A stretch of DNA of 64,000 nt from the NCBI RefSeq assembly GCF_033095965.1, contig NZ_AP026801.1:1756001-1820000 (forward strand), in the 5' to 3' direction. This document shows, one piece after another, positions 1 to 8,000 of this stretch. The DNA comes from Xylocopilactobacillus apis (GTDB lineage: Bacteria > Bacillota > Bacilli > Lactobacillales > Lactobacillaceae). Position 1 is the stretch's first letter. Every line of letters starts with the position of its first letter. The notes beneath the pieces were generated by a model. The model searched no databases. It was not told the origin of the DNA and was given only the letters and a program-made list of their open reading frames with translations. The translations under genes were made by a program, and so were the position numbers.

Positions 1-248
1 ACTTTTGTACCAATTGGCAAGCGACGAACATCAGTGGATTTTGCAATCAAGCCAACGCATTCAATTCCTAATATTTTGGGAAATTTCACTGTTGGAGATT
101 TTCCTTGACGAGTGAAAAGCTCTGAATGATTGACACCAAAGCCCTTTACTTTTACTAAAGACCAGCCTGGTTTTAACTCTGGTGTATGTACATCTTGATA
201 AATTAGATTTTCTGGCCCGCCGGCCTCGTAAATTACTACTGCTTTCAT
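1..248 (-). CDS. Quinone oxidoreductase-like MDR dehydrogenase, N-terminal part (cut by window edge)
   Basis: Reading leftward from an ATG at 248, about 82 codons are present before the window ends. The visible N-terminus (MKAVVIYEAGGPENL, then a segment with GFGVNHSELFTRQG and LGIECVGLI) has the order typical of the GroES-like domain of medium-chain NAD(P)H:quinone oxidoreductases. These are cytosolic enzymes that reduce quinones or enones with NADPH. The start codon overlaps the stop of the upstream permease gene in an ATGA arrangement, so it appears translationally coupled to the osmoprotectant transporter operon. The nucleotide-binding domain lies outside the window, so the subfamily cannot be named. 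Confidence 0.75.
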   Translation of the reverse strand, partial: MKAVVIYEAGGPENLIYQDVHTPELKPGWSLVKVKGFGVNHSELFTRQGKSPTVKFPKILGIECVGLIAKSTDVRRLPIGTK

Positions 249-874
249 TTTTCTCCTAAAGTTCTTAAACTGATTTTTTCAATAATCTTTAAAAACGTGG
301 TTAAAGCCAAACATAATATAATCGTTAAAATCAAACCCCAAATAATTGCAAAAATATTCTGTGTTCTTAATCCATCAAATAAAATTGTTCCGATCCCGCC
401 AGCATTAATAGATGCAGCAATGGTCGCAATACTAATAACTGAAGTTAGGGCAACTCTAATTCCACTAAAGATAGACTTGGCTGCAAGTGGTAATTGAATT
501 TTAAATAAAACTTGTTTTTCTGTCATTCCAAGTCCAATTGCTGTTTCAATAATAACAGTTTCGATTTTATTAATACCTGTTGAAAAATTTCGAAGCAGAA
601 TATATTCGCTATAAAGCGTCAAAACGATAATTGCCGTTATTTTTCCTAAGCCGCTGATCGGTATTAAAAGAGCAAAAAAAGCATAGCTGGGAACCGAATA
701 TAGCGCCGAAAAGAAGTATACAAGTCGATTTAGGCTCTTTGCCCGGTTAACAAAAATCGTAATGATTAAAATTGCACTAATAAAGGAAAGTGCTAATGCG
801 ATTATTACCAATTCTAAGTGCTCACAAATTGCCTGCAACAATAAATCATGATAATTATTCCAATATTTAATCAT
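245..874 (-). CDS. Osmoprotectant (glycine betaine/carnitine/choline) ABC transporter permease
   Basis: About 209 residues with five to six hydrophobic segments and the permease loop motif EXA-like region near residues 110-125 (ETAIGLGMTEKQVLFKIQLP). It is an OpuCB/OpuCD-type inner component of a quaternary amine uptake system. A TTG at 889 is possible, but the ATG at 874 overlaps the ATPase stop as ATGA and has GGAG nine bases upstream, so I prefer it. It is the third gene of a permease-ATPase-permease operon and itself runs into the quinone oxidoreductase gene. Permease identity is firm; the exact substrate is inferred from the family. Confidence 0.85.
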   Translation of the reverse strand: MIKYWNNYHDLLLQAICEHLELVIIALALSFISAILIITIFVNRAKSLNRLVYFFSALYSVPSYAFFALLIPISGLGKITAIIVLTLYSEYILLRNFSTGINKIETVIIETAIGLGMTEKQVLFKIQLPLAAKSIFSGIRVALTSVISIATIAASINAGGIGTILFDGLRTQNIFAIIWGLILTIILCLALTTFLKIIEKISLRTLGEK

Positions 875-1638
875 TTCAGAGAACTCCAAAGTGCATCTTC
901 TTGATAAATAGTGTCTAATAAACGTTTAATAAATTCCGATTTCGGATTTTGTACAATATTTCTTGGAGTGTCAAACTGGCTAATTTTTCCTTGATCCACA
1001 ATCATAACTTGATCACCTAAATAAAGAGCTTCATGAATATCATGGGTAACAAAAATAAATGTTTTGGGTTCCAGTTCTTGATGAATTTTTTTAATTTCTT
1101 TTTGGAGGTCATTACGGGTAATTGCATCAACTGCGCCAAATGGTTCATCAAATAACATTATTTTTGGATTTGCCGCTAATGCTCTAGCCACTCCAACTCT
1201 CTGCTGTTGTCCGCCGGACAGCTGTTTGGGATATCGGTCGCGATATTTATCCATTGGCAGTTTAATCATTTTCATTAGAAGGTTAACTTGGTCTGCTATC
1301 TCTCTTTTCTGCCAGCCTAACAATTCTGGCACTACTGAAATATTCTGTTCTACCGTCATTTGGGGAAATAAGCCAATTTCCTGAACAACATAGCCAATAT
1401 TTCTCCGTAAATTAATTATGTTTACTTTTTTAATGTCATACCCATTGACCTTGACTCGACCTTCATCTGGTTCAAGCAATCCATTAATCATCTTTAAGAT
1501 TGTCGTTTTGCCAGAACCGGAGGTTCCTAAAATTGTAATGAATTTACCTGCTATAACTTCAAAGGACAGATTGTCAATTATTTTTCTATTTTGAAAAGTC
1601 TTTGTTACCCCTTCAAATTTAATTGCAACATTATACAT
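871..1638 (-). CDS. Osmoprotectant ABC transporter ATP-binding protein (OpuCA-like)
   Basis: A 255-residue ABC ATPase. Walker A is GTSGSGKTT (residues 38-46), the Q-loop is VVQEIGLFPQMTV, the signature is LSGGQQQRVGVARALA and Walker B is IMLFDEP, followed by the H-loop FVTHDIHEAL. It powers uptake through the two flanking permeases. Many OpuCA proteins are near 380-400 residues because of C-terminal CBS domains that sense ionic strength; this one stops after the ATPase core, so osmotic gating by CBS domains is absent. It overlaps the upstream permease by eight bases and the downstream one by four. Confidence 0.88.
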   Translation of the reverse strand: MYNVAIKFEGVTKTFQNRKIIDNLSFEVIAGKFITILGTSGSGKTTILKMINGLLEPDEGRVKVNGYDIKKVNIINLRRNIGYVVQEIGLFPQMTVEQNISVVPELLGWQKREIADQVNLLMKMIKLPMDKYRDRYPKQLSGGQQQRVGVARALAANPKIMLFDEPFGAVDAITRNDLQKEIKKIHQELEPKTFIFVTHDIHEALYLGDQVMIVDQGKISQFDTPRNIVQNPKSEFIKRLLDTIYQEDALWSSLK

Positions 1639-2254
1639 AATGTTTTATCACCCAATCAAATATCGTCATACTTATTAAAGATAAAATTGCAACTGACCCA
1701 CCACCAATCAGCAAAAGATCCGTTCGATATAAACCTAATCCAGTAAAAATTAACGTTCCTAAACCTCCTGCCCCAATATATGCAGCAAGGGTGGTACTAG
1801 CGATAATCTCAACTAATGAGATTTTGACTCCATTGAGAATAAAAGGTAGCGCAAAGGGAAACTCTACTTTTTTCCACAGCTGCGAAGACGACATCCCCAT
1901 CCCTGTTCCAACCTCAATCATAATTGGCGGAACCTCTTTAAAACCTAAAACCGTATTGATGAATACTGAAGGTAGACCAAGAGCTACCAAAGCAATTAAA
2001 GCTGGAACTATGCCAGTACCCAAAAATGGAATTAGAATAAATAACACTGCTAAACTTGGTATTATCCTCAATAATTGCGACATAATAATTAACGATTCTG
2101 CGAGCAATTGATGTTTAGCGCAAAATACTCCAAAAGGAACTCCAATCACTACTGTAATTAGTAGTGACATAAAACTTATTTGAAGATGCTGAATCAAATA
2201 ATCAAAGTATTGTAGCTGATTCATTTGAAAATATTTTATGATCTGAACAAACAA
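1631..2254 (-). CDS. Osmoprotectant ABC transporter permease (first gene of operon)
   Basis: A 207-residue integral membrane protein of the OpuCB/OpuCD type, with five or six transmembrane segments and the coupling-loop motif IEVGTGMGMSSSQLWKKVEFP near residues 116-136. The chosen start is TTG at 2254 because GGGAG lies seven bases before it; an ATG at 2224 has no ribosome binding site. It opens an operon read leftward: permease, ATPase, permease, quinone oxidoreductase. The binding protein needed for function is encoded divergently across a 146-bp gap and is frameshifted. Confidence 0.85.
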   Translation of the reverse strand: MFVQIIKYFQMNQLQYFDYLIQHLQISFMSLLITVVIGVPFGVFCAKHQLLAESLIIMSQLLRIIPSLAVLFILIPFLGTGIVPALIALVALGLPSVFINTVLGFKEVPPIMIEVGTGMGMSSSQLWKKVEFPFALPFILNGVKISLVEIIASTTLAAYIGAGGLGTLIFTGLGLYRTDLLLIGGGSVAILSLISMTIFDWVIKHYV

Positions 2255-2400
2255 TCGTTCTCTCCCTTTAGTAATAAGATTTATTCAGTATAATTTTTTT
2301 CTTAAAGAAATATAAGAACGCACCTTTTTATCACATACTTACAAAAAAGTGCGTACTTTTATCCTCGTGATCAGTCGATCTATAATGCTTCCCGGAGGAA
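2255..2400. promoter_or_regulatory. Divergent control region of the osmoprotectant genes
   Basis: The gap between the leftward operon and the rightward binding-protein gene contains an imperfect inverted repeat at 2318-2354 (ACGCAC plus T-tract, mirrored by A-tract plus GTGCGT, 13-nt loop). On the + strand TATAAT lies at 2381-2386. On the - strand TATACT-like bases occur near 2293-2298. The dyad lies where a repressor could act on both promoters. No transcript data are available, so promoter assignment is inference. Confidence 0.45.
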
Positions 2401-3293
2401 ATGAATTTGAAAAAGAAATTAATACTAGTAGGAATCATGACTGGGATGCTTTTTTTTCTATACGGATGCCGATCTACTTCCCAGCAAGATTCACCCATTA
2501 AAATTGGTTCAAAAGATTTTACAGAAAACCTCATTGTTAGTGAAATATATGCCTTAGCCCTTGAAGACCACGGTTTAAAAGTCGAAAGGGTTCCTAATAT
2601 TGCCAGTTCAATAATTCCTGAATCGATTCAGAAAGGAAAAATCGATTTATATCCAGAATATACCGGAACTGCTTTGCTATCCATTTTTAAACTGGCTTTA
2701 GAAACTAATCCGCAGAAAGAGGCAGCCACGGTTCATAAACATTACGAAGCTGGCGGTAAGTTAACGACTCTGAATTATGCTTTTGCTAACGACTCTCAGG
2801 GAATCGCAATCAAAACTAATGTTGCAAAAAAATATCAGATAAAAACCATTAGTGACCTTCAAAAAAATTCCACCAAAATTCGCTTTGCTTCCCAGGGGAA
2901 TTTGATCAACGAGAAGATGGCTTGCTTGGATTAGAAAAGAAATATGGCAAATTCAAGTTTAAATCAACTGCCGTTTATGATAACAGTTTGAAATATCAAA
3001 TATTAAAAAGCAATAAAGCAGACGCAACTCCTGCCTACACTACAGAAGGCCAACTTGCAAATTCTAAGGAATACACCGTTTTAAAAGATGATCGAAATTT
3101 TTGGCCGTCATATAATATTGTGCCGGTAATTCGCATAAAAACTCTAAAGTTACATCCTAAAGTTAAAGGACTGTTAAATAAGATCAACAAAAAGTTAACC
3201 ACAAAAACAATAATTCGTTTAAATGCCGATGTTGATTCTCATGGAAAAAGTTATCAGAAAGTTGCCAAGAATTTTTATAAATCAATCAAATAA
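2401..3293 (+). pseudogene. Osmoprotectant-binding lipoprotein (OpuCC-like), single-base frameshift
   Basis: Two consecutive reading frames encode one quaternary-amine binding protein. The first (2401-2934) starts with a lipoprotein signal, lipobox LYGC near residue 22, and the family motif GSKDFTENLIVSEIYALAL. The second (from about 2900) continues LGLEKKYGKF and ends in the typical VKGLLNKINKKLTT tail. Adding one G to the GGGG run at 2895-2898 joins them through SQGEFDQREDGLLGLEKKYG, the family's expected segment. A TTG at 2407 is an alternative start with better spacing from GGAGG (2394-2398). The protein would capture betaine outside the membrane for the divergent permease/ATPase genes. 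Confidence 0.85.
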
Positions 3294-3325
3294 AAAAAGG
3301 ACATTTATCAGTCCTCTTTTTTTTC
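3293..3325. terminator. Bidirectional terminator between opuCC-like gene and hxlR
   Basis: AGGAC (3298-3302) and GTCCT (3311-3315) form a hairpin with an A-run before it and a run of T after it, so it can end transcription from both sides. It overlaps the end of the HxlR gene. Confidence 0.75.
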
Positions 3326-3652
3326 GTTTTGATTTTCCTGCAGATAATTAGTTCCCCAGTCACTCATCGCATCAATAATTGGTCTGAGAGAATTTCCTAA
3401 ATCACTTAATGAATACTCAACTTTTGGAGGAACTTGCGCATAAACTATTCTATTTACAATTCCGTCATTTTCCATTTGTCTTAAGTTCTCGGTTAAAACT
3501 TTTTGACTAATTCCATCAATTGCCCGATTCAGTTGATTAAAACGACAAGTCCCCTTTAGTAACTCTCTTAAAATCAAAAGTTTCCATTTATTACCAATTA
3601 AATCAACCGTTGTGGCAACTGGACAAACTGGCAATTCTTCTTTTTTTAACAT
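3308..3652 (-). CDS. HxlR family transcriptional regulator
   Basis: 114 residues with the complete HxlR-type winged-helix domain: CPVATTVDLIGNKWKLLILREL, then the recognition segment FNQLNRAIDGISQKVLTENLRQM, and the wing VPPKVEYSLSDLG. Members are dimeric DNA-binding repressors or activators that often respond to redox or electrophile stress; the N-terminal Cys (residue 9 region) is typical. A perfect inverted repeat, ACATGTTA-N11-TAACATGT, lies directly upstream and is a likely autoregulatory operator. A ribosome binding site (GAGGAA) precedes the ATG. The regulon is unknown; the divergent partner side contains only the type I toxin module. Confidence 0.88.
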   Translation of the reverse strand: MLKKEELPVCPVATTVDLIGNKWKLLILRELLKGTCRFNQLNRAIDGISQKVLTENLRQMENDGIVNRIVYAQVPPKVEYSLSDLGNSLRPIIDAMSDWGTNYLQENQNEKKED

Positions 3653-3670
3653 CGCAATTCCTCAATTAAA

Positions 3671-3697
3671 ACATGTTATATTCAAATTGTAACATGT
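3671..3697. promoter_or_regulatory. Likely HxlR operator (8-bp perfect inverted repeat)
   Basis: ACATGTTA (3671-3678) and TAACATGT (3690-3697) are perfect inverted repeats separated by 11 bases, starting 19 bases upstream of the HxlR start codon. HxlR proteins bind dyads of this kind as dimers; binding here is inferred. Confidence 0.55.
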
Positions 3698-3839
3698 ATT
3701 TATAAAACAAAATAAGGATGAATATTTTGCAAACGTTAAGGCACATTCACTAAAGCATATGTTCTGCTGCATGAATTTCTAAAGAGGTGGTGTCGTATGG
3801 AAATACGGAACGATCTTTTAGAAAGGATTCGCAGTCAGC

Positions 3840-3920
3840 TTGACTGTTTTTCAAGCTATCTCGTTAATGATTTCATTTGGCTTGCTTGTTGCAGCCATCT
3901 TGAAACACAACGAAAAGTAA
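3840..3920 (+). CDS. Holin-like type I toxin (Hol-Tox/TxpA-like), copy 1, intact
   Basis: A 26-residue ORF starting at TTG (3840) reads LTVFQAISLMISFGLLVAAI then LKHNEK. A single hydrophobic helix with the TVF-x-A-x-SLM-x-x-FG pattern and a charged C-terminus is characteristic of the small holin-like toxins of Gram-positive bacteria, which damage the membrane. AGAAAGG lies about twelve bases upstream; the codon at the ideal spacing is GTC, so the ancestral start may have been GTG. The mRNA would end at the hairpin at 4010-4039, and an antisense RNA promoter faces it. A second, frameshifted copy lies at 7743. Function is inferred from the fold and architecture. Confidence 0.7.
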   Translation: MTVFQAISLMISFGLLVAAILKHNEK

Positions 3921-3921
3921 C

Positions 3922-4040
3922 AAAAAACCCGTCCTATTCAACTTTGGCTAGTTATAGGATGGGTTAATCTAATTCTATTATTGCCACCGCCTTTAAAGCG
4001 GCTTACATCGAGCTGGTGTTGACGCACCGGCTCTTTTTAT
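3922..4040 (-). ncRNA. Antisense RNA antitoxin of type I module, copy 1
   Basis: The - strand has a promoter (TTGAAC, 17 bases, TATAAT) at 4047-4075 and, about 115 bases downstream, a rho-independent terminator whose stem is CCCATCCTAT/ATAGGACGGG (3928-3963) followed by TTTTTT just after the toxin stop codon. The resulting RNA is complementary to the 3' untranslated region of the toxin mRNA, which is the arrangement of txpA/RatA-type systems. The same promoter and terminator occur at the second copy, which supports it. Confidence 0.65.
4010..4039 (+). terminator. Terminator of type I toxin mRNA, copy 1
   Basis: GAGCTGGTG (4010-4018) and CACCGGCTC (4025-4033) form a nine-pair stem with one G-U pair, followed by TTTTT. 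The equivalent at copy 2 has the pair restored to A-U (CACCAGCTC), a covarying-compatible change. Confidence 0.75.
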
Positions 4041-4046
4041 ACTTAA

Positions 4047-4075
4047 ATTATATAACGCAATTGATAATCGTTCAA
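4047..4075 (-). promoter_or_regulatory. Promoter of antisense antitoxin RNA, copy 1
   Basis: On the - strand TTGAAC (4070-4075) and TATAAT (4047-4052) are 17 bases apart. It overlaps the last codons of the surface-protein gene, so that gene's transcription also runs through the antitoxin. Confidence 0.65.
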
Positions 4076-7000
4076 GGTATATTAACTAAAGTGTACGTCA
4101 CAGTTGCTTTATATTGACCAGGAGCTGGAATATCACTTGGCTTAGCCTTAAAACTTAGCTCCCAGGGAATCGATAATGTATCTTGATAACCCGTTCCCGC
4201 TGTGCCGTTATACACAGCTTGTGCAGTTGAAGTGAGATTTGTTGTTACCCCACCGCTATGATAATACAGTGGGTTGCCTATAATCTTCTTCGTAGAATCA
4301 GTATTCAATTCAAATTGTTTTGAAACTTCGGCGGTAATCTGCCACCTCTTCCCATTTCTTACATTCCGGTTATCGGTTAAGTTAAAGCTCTGGGAACTGC
4401 TGTTATACTCCTCATGCTGCAATGGTGCTTGATGTGATCCAAAGTCTATGCCGTTTGTTGCAGTGATCGTCTGTTTCCCAACCTGATCCCACACGTAAGT
4501 TCTCGTAGCTGTTGCGGTCTGTGATTCAGCGGCAATCTGCGCCGCCGTCTTTGCGTTCCCTGCAGGTTCATGTACCGTGCCATTCCCAACCTCCCGCCAC
4601 TGAGGATTTGTGACGTAATACGTTACTCCTGCATCACTGATCTCCGTTTGTAATGCGGGATCTGTTAAGCCATTGTCACTAGCTAACTTCGTACTCCCTC
4701 CAAGAGTTAACTGCCACAGTTTGGGACTTCCCTCAAACATTGAAGTCATTGTAGTAACATTACTCGTATTGAAGCTGCTGAGGTCTAAATTTGGCAATAC
4801 ATTCATATGGGCAAACATCACTGTCATGTCTGTTGCACTTGTTGTATTAAAGCTTGTTACATTTAACTTTTTGAGCCCATGCATCTCATTGAACATGAAG
4901 CTGAAATCCTGTACCAGACCCGTGTTAAAGTTACTTAGATCTAATTCTGTAATATTCGTGCAGGCCTGAAACATTCCCCGCATACTAGTTACTTTATTCG
5001 TACCAAAACTGCTGACATTTAGACTGTTTAAGCTCGTACAGTAGTTAAACATACTGTTCATATCTGTAACATTAGCGGTGTTGAAATGACTCACATCAAG
5101 ACTCGTTAAGCTCTGACAATGAGAAAACATCGCATTCATATCGGTAACATCGGATGTATTCAGAGCATCAAGACCTTCAACCGCCGTCGCGTTTGTGAGG
5201 TCCGTAAATAGATTATGCAGTGAGCCCCTTGCGGTTACTCCTGGTTTGATTACTACTTTTGTAATCTCCGCTGCCTGTCCATGCCACGGCCAAACCGACT
5301 GACCGGCAGTATCAAGTGCTCCATTTAGTTCATGAGGATAGATCGTCAGCACTTTGGTGATTGGATCAAGGTACCACCACCCTTGATCATTTAACGTCAC
5401 TGAGTCAGTGACTGGTGCATAGTTTCCGGTATTATACACTGGATCTGTGCTAGACAGTGGCGCTTGATTATTACTTGAGTTATAAAAATATGAACCAAAG
5501 ACTGGATCACCATTTTCATCAATTAGTTGGTTGGATTGATCATAAATAGAAACCTTTGAAACTATCTTCGTTAACGGAGCTGCATTGGGACTCACCGGAG
5601 TATTTGTTATTGTAATTTGACCTGCATCATCGGCAGTCAATTGCGCATTATTAGCCCCATTGTATTTCATTGTAACGGTATTATTTCCCGTCTCACCTAG
5701 TTTTAAATCATTGGTACTGCCAAGCTTTAAAGGAACATAAAGAAGTCCAGCCTTTTGAGTGACATCTACTGGCAAAGAACCAACCGGGGTAAACAAACCA
5801 CCTAATGATTGAACTGCTGTGACCTTGGACCAAATCGGAATCACATTATTCTTCGCTGTATATTTAAAAGCAATATTATCTCCTGGTCTGATGGAAGCAG
5901 TTTTCAAAAAGGCTCCACTATTAACACTCATCTGAAGATCTGCTGTAACATCGGTGCTGTTAGCAGGTAATTCCTGCCGATAGACGTAATTCACAAAGGT
6001 AACTCCGCTAAAGTCAGTAGTTACCGTTGTATTATTGCCTGAATTAGTAACTGTTCCCCCGCTGCCGGGAGTTCCAAGACGTTTATTAAGCCGAGTCCCA
6101 TTATCAAAGAAGGTCCCGTTAACTTGAGCTCGACGATAGGTTTTTCCATTTTTTACAATTATCGCCGGACTGCTGGTATCCACGAATTGAGTTGACCCGG
6201 GATGTTGAACCTGCCAATCTGATAAAATTGTTGACTTAACAGGCTGCAAATTATTACCATTTTCATCAACATAACGAGTTGTAATTACCGGGTCACCTGG
6301 GGTAAAAGTTCCTCGGACATTTTTGATTGTATTCCCTTCAACACCTAAACCAGTTGCACCCAAAATTGAAAACGCCCAATTTTTTCGATCCCTTAGAACC
6401 CTTCTCTCTCCAGTGGTTAAAATTTTATTCCAAACTGCCCCGCTAGTAGCAGGATCGCCAATTACTACCTTTAAAGTATACGTAGATGCAGAATAAGATA
6501 TTGACATTGGATGCCAACTATTATCAACAACTTTCATAGATGTACCACTTACATTGCCAAAAGAATCATTTTTAGACGTTAACGGATAGCCATTTAAAGG
6601 AGCAGAATATTGTGACTTCCCAGAATAACCATTGCTATCTGTAGATATAAAAGCTCCATAACTATTATCAATTTGTTCAGGTGACCCTGAAGCAAAACGA
6701 TCATCAGGTTCTAAAACTCCATTATAGGCATGCTGAGAGCTGCCATAGGGAGTGCCGGGAATATAATTTAAGCCTACTAAATTACTCCCATCGAGATATG
6801 TATCAATTTTAAAGGCAATGGCATTCATTAAATCACTAATTCCCAATTGGCTTCCACTATATCCAATTGAATGCAAATTCTGACCAATGTCTAAGTCACT
6901 TGAACTGGTAACAGATGATCCGTCAGAATGACGTCCGAAAATTGATGGTAAAATATAGTCAATTTTTTCAAGAGAATCGACTATTTTATCACCTGGTCTA

Positions 7001-7489
7001 TATAACGGATGTAAAGAAAAACCTAATCCATCACACAGATAAGTCCAACTTGGTCGATCAATCTTTAGATCCCAACTAAAGTTAAAATCTTGACTCATAT
7101 CGACTGTTGAGTTAAGAGTTACTGCTCCAACCTGCCATGATATTGGTTCGTTAATTAATATTGTATCCCAAGTACCATCATCATTGACTTTTGCAACAGC
7201 AGAACCAACCGTCGCAAAGAAATTTTGGCTGTCGCCTGACCCAATATTGATCGGGCTTAACCCGCTTCTTGGTTGAATTAATGATTTCTGTTGCAGCGGA
7301 TCCCCCCAAACAGATTTAACAGGGTTAGCTAAATGCCCCCCCCCTGAAATCGCTACCATTATTTTCAATCGCTATATTCGTTGGAAAATCTGCTGCTTTA
7401 CTCTGCTGTTTAAAGTTCAACGCAAAAGTCAAAACTAAAATTCCACTTAGTAGTACTGCAATATAGCCCAACTTCTTGACTAATTTCAT
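4072..7489 (-). CDS. Large L-type lectin / BspA-like LRR / WxL surface protein with G9 frameshift tract
   Basis: From ATG 7489 (AGGAG seven bases upstream) a signal peptide of about 30 residues (MKLVKKLGYIAVLLSGILVL) leads to FRGG, where nine G bases shift the frame; eight would fuse it to the 1,090-residue remainder. The remainder contains an L-type lectin-like region (FNFSWDLKI, DGLGFSLHP), a MucBP-like segment (TTRYVDENGNNLQPV), then about six DUF285/BspA leucine-rich repeats of the form LxxLDVSxFNTxxVTDMxxMF, and a C-terminal WxL-like wall-binding domain (KRWQI, PWELSF, ending YTLVNIP). It should be exported and bound non-covalently to the cell wall, probably as an adhesin. With nine G the product is truncated, so the locus is OFF as sequenced. 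Confidence 0.85.
7336..7344 (-). repeat. Poly(G)9 tract (C9 on + strand), candidate phase-variation switch
   Basis: Nine C bases on the + strand lie about 50 codons into the surface-protein gene, just after the signal peptide. Changing the count to eight or eleven restores the frame. Long G/C homopolymers are otherwise rare in this AT-rich window. Confidence 0.7.
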
Positions 7490-7583
7490 GGTCATCTCCT
7501 CTTTCTGATCTTAAAGCGTAAATATTTATCGTTAGTATATCAAATAGCTTATAGAAATTATATTTATTTTTTGTAAAAAAAAT

Positions 7584-7614
7584 AAACAAAAAAGCAACTG
7601 CTTAGACAGTTGCT
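7584..7614 (-). terminator. Terminator on - strand downstream of lepA/antisense RNA
   Basis: AGCAACTG (7593-7600) pairs with CAGTTGCT (7607-7614) around a six-base loop, and on the - strand is followed by TTTTTTGTTT. It insulates the surface-protein gene from leftward transcription out of lepA. The -35 of the copy 2 toxin promoter (TTGCTG 7610-7615, TATACT 7634-7639) overlaps it. Confidence 0.7.
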
Positions 7615-7742
7615 GAACATCTGTTCTCTTTGTTATACTTAAAAAGTTAGAAGTTTTATGGGCGGTGGCTGCATGAATTTCCAAGGAGGTGGTGCTGTAT
7701 GGAAATACGGAACAATCTTATTAGAAAGGATTCGCAGTCAGC

Positions 7743-7814
7743 TTGACTGTTTTTCAAGCTATCTCGTTGATGATTTCATTTGGCTTGGCTTTCAGCAACC
7801 ATCTTGAAACATAA
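7743..7814 (+). pseudogene. Holin-like type I toxin, copy 2, frameshifted
   Basis: The 5' half is nearly identical to copy 1 (TTG start, TVFQAISLMISFGL) but one extra base after FGL changes the end to AFSNHLET and removes most of the hydrophobic helix and the basic tail. The surrounding 300 bases, including upstream GGAGG-containing leader, antisense terminator, antisense promoter and mRNA terminator, are conserved with copy 1, so the whole module was duplicated and the toxin then lost. Confidence 0.65.
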
Positions 7815-7825
7815 CGAAAAGTAAC

Positions 7826-7946
7826 AAAAAACCACCCTATTCAACTTTGACAAGGTTATAGGATGGATTACATTTTTCTATAATAACTGTCACCGCCTTT
7901 AAAGCGGCTTACATTGAGCTGGTGCTCCAACACCAGCTCTTTTTAT
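7826..7946 (-). ncRNA. Antisense RNA antitoxin of type I module, copy 2
   Basis: Transcribed leftward from the promoter at 7953-7981 and ending at a hairpin CCATCCTAT/ATAGGGTGG (7832-7866) with TTTTTT after it. Promoter spacing, length and terminator match copy 1. It remains apparently intact although its toxin is broken, and because of sequence identity it might also act on copy 1 mRNA. Confidence 0.6.
7916..7945 (+). terminator. Terminator of type I toxin mRNA, copy 2
   Basis: GAGCTGGTG (7916-7924) and CACCAGCTC (7931-7939) form a perfect nine-pair stem followed by TTTTTAT. Confidence 0.75.
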
Positions 7947-7952
7947 GCTTAA

Positions 7953-7981
7953 ATTATATACCGTATACGGTAATAATTCAA
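7953..7981 (-). promoter_or_regulatory. Promoter of antisense antitoxin RNA, copy 2
   Basis: TTGAAT (7976-7981) and TATAAT (7953-7958) on the - strand, 17 bases apart, just past the lepA stop codon. The spacer contains the palindrome ACCGTATACGGT, absent from copy 1, which could be a protein site. Confidence 0.65.
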
Positions 7982-8000
7982 ACTACGTCATCGCCTTTAA

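Noticed and set aside
2331-2534. Short leftward ORF across the binding-protein start
   Set aside because: It lies opposite a well-supported signal peptide and has no ribosome binding site.
3707-3780. Toxin mRNA promoter for type I copy 1
   Set aside because: TTGCAA near 3728 has no convincing -10 at the right distance, so no promoter is annotated for this copy.
3797-3966. 56-codon ORF starting ATGGAAATACGG across the type I toxin
   Set aside because: It is in another frame, is rich in Cys/Arg and is cut after 15 codons in the second copy, whereas the toxin frame gives the family pattern.
7959-7975. ACCGTATACGGT palindrome as a conserved operator of the antisense promoter
   Set aside because: The spacer of the copy 1 promoter lacks it, so it is not part of the shared module.
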